Shown here one piece after another: positions 60,008 through 64,000 of a stretch of DNA of 64,000 bases. The notes under the pieces were generated by a model that worked only from the letters and a program-made list of their open reading frames with translations, searched no databases and was not told where the DNA came from. The position numbers were made by a program, and so were the translations under genes. Within the stretch, counting starts at the first letter, position 1, and each line of letters begins with the position of its first letter. The stretch comes from Rhizobium sp. BK251 (GTDB lineage Bacteria; Pseudomonadota; Alphaproteobacteria; Rhizobiales; Rhizobiaceae): positions 372,001 through 436,000 of the forward strand of contig NZ_SLUQ01000001.1 in assembly GCF_004345245.1 (NCBI RefSeq), in the 5' to 3' direction.

Positions 60008-62236
60008 TTACCCCGCGATCTTGGAGAAATCCGCAACCGTGCCCGTCGCGTCTCGGATCAGTCGCAGGAGCGCGAGGCGGTTGGCGCGGATGGCTGTGTC
60101 CTCGTCGTTGACGAGAACCTCCTCGAAGAAGCGGTCGACTGGGGCACGCAGTGCCGAGAGCGCCTGCATGGCCGAGCGGAAATCCTCGTTGGCGATTGCG
60201 GCGGACGCTTCCGCGGACGCCTTGGTGATGGCGGCGAAGAGCTCTCTTTCGGCATCGAGCCGGAAGAGGTTTTCGGAAACGCCGTCTGCGATCACGGTGC
60301 CCTTCTTCTCCTCGGCCGCAAGGATCTGCGTGGCGCGCTTGGTGCCGGCGAGCAGGTTCTTGCCGTCTTCCGAGGTGATGAAGGCGGTCAGCGCCTCGAC
60401 GCGGCGGGCGACCAAAAGCAGGTCGTCAGCCTCGGGCGTCAGCACCGCATCGATGAGGTCGTAGCGGGCACCCTGATCGCGAAGGTAGACCTTCAGGCGG
60501 TCGTGGAAGAAGGAGAGGAGATCGAGCTGACGCGACTGGCCATCGTCCACTGCGCCCTGGGATGTGAGGTAGTCCCCGCCTTGCTCGGCTTTCCTGCCGT
60601 TGGCTTTCTCCGATATGTCCGCATCGATCCGGCCCATATGGCTCGCGATACGCGGCAACAGTGTCAGGCGAACGCCGCGTTCCAGAATGATGCGGATGAC
60701 GCCGAGCGCGGCGCGACGCAATGCGAACGGATCCTTCGAGCCGGTCGGCTTTTCATCGACGGCCCAGAAGCCGATCAGCGTGTCCAGCTTGTCGGCAAGC
60801 GCAACTGTGATCGCGATCTTTTCCCCCGGCAGCTGGTCGGATGGGCCCTGTGGCTTGTAGTGGTCCTCGATAGCGGTCGAGACGGCTGCATCCTCGCCTT
60901 GCAGAGCGGCGTATTTGCGGCCCATGACGCCCTGCAGTTCCGGGAACTCACCAACTGCCTCGGTGCGCAGGTCGGCCTTCGCAAGCACGACGGCCCGGTC
61001 GACCAGTTTGTAGTCGGCGCCGAGAGGAAAGGCGATCTTCGCAGCCATTGCCCGGATGCGCTGCACGCGCTCGCCCTGTGTACCCAGCTTGGCATGGAAC
61101 GTTACGTTCAGCGCGTCGAGCTTCGCCATGCGCTGGTCGAGCGGCTTGGCGAGATCGAGGCCGAATTTCTCGGCGGATGCCACGAGTGTCTCGAGGTCCG
61201 GCAGGTTGCCTTGGTCGCGCTTCCAGAAGTGCAGCGCGTCGGAGAGGCGGGCGCGGACGACCTTGCCGTTGCCGTGGACGATTTCCTTGCCGCCGTCCTT
61301 CGCCTCGATATTCGCGACGAGGATAAACTTGTTGGAGAGGCCCTCTCCACCCTGCGGGCGGGTGACGAAACACTTCTGGTTCGTCTTGATCGTCAGGCGA
61401 ATGATTTCCGAGGGGATTGAGAGATAGTCCTCCTCGAAGGAGCCCATCAGCACCTGCGGCCATTCGACGAGGCCGGAGACCTCCTCCAGCAGGCCCTCGT
61501 CCTCGACGAGTTCGAGGCCGTTTGCGAAGGCGATGTCGCGGGCGTCATGGAGGATGATGTCCTTGCGCCGCTCGGCATCGAGCATGACCTTGGCCTTCTC
61601 CAGGCTCGCGGCATAATCATCGAAGCGCTTGACCGTGATCGCGCCTGGCGCATGGAAGCGGTGGCCATAGGTGATGTTGGAAGCCGTGATGCCGTCGATC
61701 TCGAAGGGGATGACGGCGGTTTCCTCGTGCTCGGTGCCGAAGGTGCAGACGATCGATTGCAGCGGCCGCACCCAGGTGAGCGAGCCGGGCTTCGCCGAGG
61801 CCTTGCCCCAGCGCATGGGCTTCGGCCAGGGAAAATCGCGGATGATGCCGGGCATCACCTCGGCGACGATCTCTTCCGCCGAGCGGCCGGGTTTCGAAAT
61901 GACGGCGACGTAGAAATCGCCCTTCTTCGGGTCGCTGACCACCTGCGCTTCGGAAACAGAGGAAAGCCCTGCGCCGCGCAGAAAGCCTTCGATCGCCTTT
62001 TCCGGGGCATCGGTGCGGGGGCCCTTGCGCTCTTCGCGGACATCGGCCGAACGGGCCGTCAGGCCATGGATGTCAAGCGTGAGGCGTCGCGGCGTCCAGT
62101 ATTCGCGCGCTCCCTCATAGGAAAGACCGGCCTCGACCAGCGCATCGGTGACGAGTTTCTTCAGGTCGCCCGCAGCCTTGCGCTGCATGCGTGCTGGAAT
62201 CTCTTCGGAGCGAAGTTCGAGAAGCAGGTTCGGCAT
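60008..62236 (-). CDS. glyS: Glycyl-tRNA synthetase beta subunit
   Basis: 742 aa from the ATG at 62236, 5 nt after AAGGAAGAG. The beta chain binds tRNA-Gly and is needed for charging: [27 protein letters not shown], and the C-terminal DALR-type anticodon-binding domain. A huge in-frame extension to 63841 runs antisense to tex and is a shadow. glyQ, its partner, is at 50322 on the opposite strand. Confidence 0.97.
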   Translation of the reverse strand: MPNLLLELRSEEIPARMQRKAAGDLKKLVTDALVEAGLSYEGAREYWTPRRLTLDIHGLTARSADVREERKGPRTDAPEKAIEGFLRGAGLSSVSEAQVVSDPKKGDFYVAVISKPGRSAEEIVAEVMPGIIRDFPWPKPMRWGKASAKPGSLTWVRPLQSIVCTFGTEHEETAVIPFEIDGITASNITYGHRFHAPGAITVKRFDDYAASLEKAKVMLDAERRKDIILHDARDIAFANGLELVEDEGLLEEVSGLVEWPQVLMGSFEEDYLSIPSEIIRLTIKTNQKCFVTRPQGGEGLSNKFILVANIEAKDGGKEIVHGNGKVVRARLSDALHFWKRDQGNLPDLETLVASAEKFGLDLAKPLDQRMAKLDALNVTFHAKLGTQGERVQRIRAMAAKIAFPLGADYKLVDRAVVLAKADLRTEAVGEFPELQGVMGRKYAALQGEDAAVSTAIEDHYKPQGPSDQLPGEKIAITVALADKLDTLIGFWAVDEKPTGSKDPFALRRAALGVIRIILERGVRLTLLPRIASHMGRIDADISEKANGRKAEQGGDYLTSQGAVDDGQSRQLDLLSFFHDRLKVYLRDQGARYDLIDAVLTPEADDLLLVARRVEALTAFITSEDGKNLLAGTKRATQILAAEEKKGTVIADGVSENLFRLDAERELFAAITKASAEASAAIANEDFRSAMQALSALRAPVDRFFEEVLVNDEDTAIRANRLALLRLIRDATGTVADFSKIAG

Positions 62237-62428
62237 GTTACTCTTCCTTGCGTCCTGAAGGCAGGACGGTCCAAAACGGTCGCCTCTGCTACCAAAGAAT
62301 GCCGCTTCTGCACAACCGCAAAAAGGCGACATATCGCGCGCATCTTGCTGTGGAAAGCCGGGCCGGGCATTGCCTTGCCGCTTTTCGCCGTTATGGTCCC
62401 GCAACTTTCGTGAAACGCAGGAATTCTC

Positions 62429-64000
62429 ATGGCCGCTGACCTCCGCTCGCTTGCCGCTGTCATCTCCTCCGAAATCAACGCCCGGCCCGATCAGGCAAAG
62501 GCGGCGATCGAGCTTCTGGACGAGGGTGCGACGGTGCCCTTCATCGCGCGCTATCGCAAGGAAGTGACCGGCGGGCTGGATGATACGCAGCTGCGCAATC
62601 TGGCGGAACGTCTCGTCTACCTGCGTGAGCTGGAAGCCCGCCGCGACACGATCGTCGAATCGATCACCGGCCAGGGCAAGATGACCGACGAGCTTATGGG
62701 CAAGATCACTGGTGCAGCCACCAAGGCCGAGCTGGAAGATCTCTATCTGCCCTACAAGCCGAAGCGTCGCACCCGCGCCGAGATCGCCCGTGAGCGTGGC
62801 CTGGGTCCGCTGGGCGAAGCGATCCTCGCGGAGCGAGCGAAGGAGCCGGCAGTGCTTGCGGAAGGTTTCCTCACGGCGGATGTGCCGGACGTGAAGGCGG
62901 CGCTCGAAGGCGCGCGCGATATCATCGCCGAGGGCATTTCCGAAAATGCCGACCTGCTCGGCAAGCTGCGCGGCCATATGCGCAATGCCGCCCTCCTGAA
63001 GGCGAAGGTCGTGGACGGCAAGCAGGTGACCGGCGAGAAATTCTCCGACTATTTCGACCATTCCGAACGCTGGGCGACGGCGCCGAGCCACCGTGCACTC
63101 GCCATGCTGCGCGGCTGGAACGAGGAGGTGCTGACGCTCTCGATCGAGGCCGATGCCGAGATCGCCTCGCCAAACAAGCCGGCCGAGCGGATGATCGCGA
63201 GCGCATACGAGATCGGCGCGAGCCGCCCCGGCGACCGCTGGCTGATGGAGGTCGCAAGCTGGACCTGGCGAGTGAAACTCTCCATGTCGCTCTCGCTCGA
63301 CCTGATGCGCGAGATGCGCGAGCGGGCCGAGGAGGAGGCGATCCACGTCTTTGCACGCAACCTCAAGGATCTGCTGCTTGCGGCGCCGGCGGGGTCCCGC
63401 GCCACCATGGGTCTCGATCCGGGCATCCGCACCGGTGTCAAGGTCGCCGTAGTCGACGGCACCGGCAAGCTGGTTGCCACCTCCACCGTCTATCCCTTCC
63501 AGCCGCGAAACGACGTGCGCGGGGCCCAGGTCGAGCTTGCCTCGCTGATCCGCAAGCACAATGTCGAGCTGCTCTCGATCGGCAACGGTACCGGCAGTCG
63601 CGAGACGGAAAAGCTGGTGGCCGACATGCTGGCCGAGCTGCCGGGTGCCAAGCCGACCAAGGTGATCGTCTCGGAAGCCGGCGCCTCGGTCTATTCCGCC
63701 TCGGAGACCGCGGCACTGGAGTTCCCAAGCCTCGACGTGTCGCTGCGCGGCGCCGTTTCGATCGCGCGCCGCCTGCAGGACCCGCTGGCCGAGCTTGTGA
63801 AGATCGAGCCGAAGTCGATTGGCGTCGGCCAGTACCAGCACGACGTCGACCAGGGCAAGCTCTCACGCTCGCTCGATGCGGTGGTGGAAGACGCGGTGAA
63901 TGCCGTCGGCGTCGACCTCAATACTGCTTCCGCGCCGCTGCTTGCCCGCGTCTCAGGCCTCGGCCGCTCGATTGCCGATGCCATCGTGCTGCACCGCGAC
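62429..64000 (+). CDS. tex: Tex-family RNA-binding transcription accessory protein, 3' end missing
   Basis: 524 codons are seen; the gene continues past the window. The N-terminal helical domain ([18 protein letters not shown]), the YqgF/RuvC-like domain ([19 protein letters not shown] near residue 330) and the helix-hairpin-helix region ([19 protein letters not shown]) are complete. The S1 RNA-binding domain would follow. Normal length is about 770 aa. It is divergent from glyS with 192 bp between the starts. Confidence 0.93.
   Translation, partial: MAADLRSLAAVISSEINARPDQAKAAIELLDEGATVPFIARYRKEVTGGLDDTQLRNLAERLVYLRELEARRDTIVESITGQGKMTDELMGKITGAATKAELEDLYLPYKPKRRTRAEIARERGLGPLGEAILAERAKEPAVLAEGFLTADVPDVKAALEGARDIIAEGISENADLLGKLRGHMRNAALLKAKVVDGKQVTGEKFSDYFDHSERWATAPSHRALAMLRGWNEEVLTLSIEADAEIASPNKPAERMIASAYEIGASRPGDRWLMEVASWTWRVKLSMSLSLDLMREMRERAEEEAIHVFARNLKDLLLAAPAGSRATMGLDPGIRTGVKVAVVDGTGKLVATSTVYPFQPRNDVRGAQVELASLIRKHNVELLSIGNGTGSRETEKLVADMLAELPGAKPTKVIVSEAGASVYSASETAALEFPSLDVSLRGAVSIARRLQDPLAELVKIEPKSIGVGQYQHDVDQGKLSRSLDAVVEDAVNAVGVDLNTASAPLLARVSGLGRSIADAIVLHRD

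Noticed and set aside
62237..63841. N-terminal extension of glyS to 63841
   Set aside because: It is antisense to tex. GlyS homology and the ribosome site begin at 62236.

Overview
The window is gene-dense, GC-rich (roughly 60-65 %) chromosomal DNA of an alphaproteobacterium, almost certainly a Rhizobiaceae member close to Sinorhizobium/Ensifer. The evidence is the protein content (RsmD, PmbA, WaaA, LpxK, an F0 cluster with paired b'/b subunits, DUF2093, DUF4170), promoters of the CTTGAC-N17-CTATnT type, a GTTC-N7-GTTC SOS box typical of alphaproteobacteria, and palindromic intergenic repeats resembling rhizobial mosaic elements. No rRNA, tRNA, CRISPR array, transposase or phage gene was found. 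About 60 protein genes are supported, most of them housekeeping.

Layout. 0-8.2 kb: ileS, a lipoprotein, tadA with a small membrane protein (minus strand), an RluB-type pseudouridine synthase with a long repetitive tail overlapping rsmD, and a patatin-like hydrolase. 8.2-10 kb: a Kef-type antiporter. 10-16 kb: a co-directional run pmbA, inositol-phosphatase-like gene, DUF4170, waaA, HAD phosphatase and lpxK, which supplies late lipid A/Kdo steps. 16-18.3 kb: DUF2093 and mutL (minus). 18.4-21.7 kb: a PAS/receiver protein without a kinase and a GGDEF-EAL protein, probably one c-di-GMP signalling unit. 21.8-24.6 kb: a TMADH-like oxidoreductase and a secreted PRC-barrel protein. 24.8-29 kb: a minus-strand sugar operon (SDR dehydrogenase, dgoK, dgoA, SMP-30 lactonase) with a divergent IclR regulator, fitting De Ley-Doudoroff galactose catabolism. 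29-31.7 kb: a LuxR-type solo, a sigma-54 promoter followed by structured RNA, and mrp. 32-36.4 kb: corA, kup and a cell-wall hydrolase.

36.5-39.4 kb: the atpI-atpB-atpE-b'-b operon between a clear promoter and a strong terminator. 39.4-46.5 kb: rnhB, an SOS-boxed radical SAM gene, a small glycosyltransferase, moaB, ispE, a TPR protein and a polyprenyl diphosphate synthase. 46.6-49 kb: DUF2007, a TrmN6-type methyltransferase, and mntH with a Fur-family box. 49.1-51.3 kb: an S49 peptidase, a small protein and glyQ. 51.4-56.7 kb: lemA, a class-I-like aroA, DUF2207 and purD. 56.8-59.9 kb: small secreted or membrane proteins, a compact structured RNA candidate, a RIME-like repeat, DUF523, a YqaA-like protein and an AT-rich ORF of foreign appearance. 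60-64 kb: glyS (minus) and the start of tex, cut by the window edge.

No wholly new multi-gene system stands out. The best leads are regulatory and RNA elements (sigma-54 unit at 30.1-30.4 kb, structured RNA at 57.3 kb, SOS box at 41.5 kb) and conserved enzymes lacking family-defining residues (IleRS zinc finger, Mrp CxxC, TMADH-like cluster ligand, LuxR ligand pocket).
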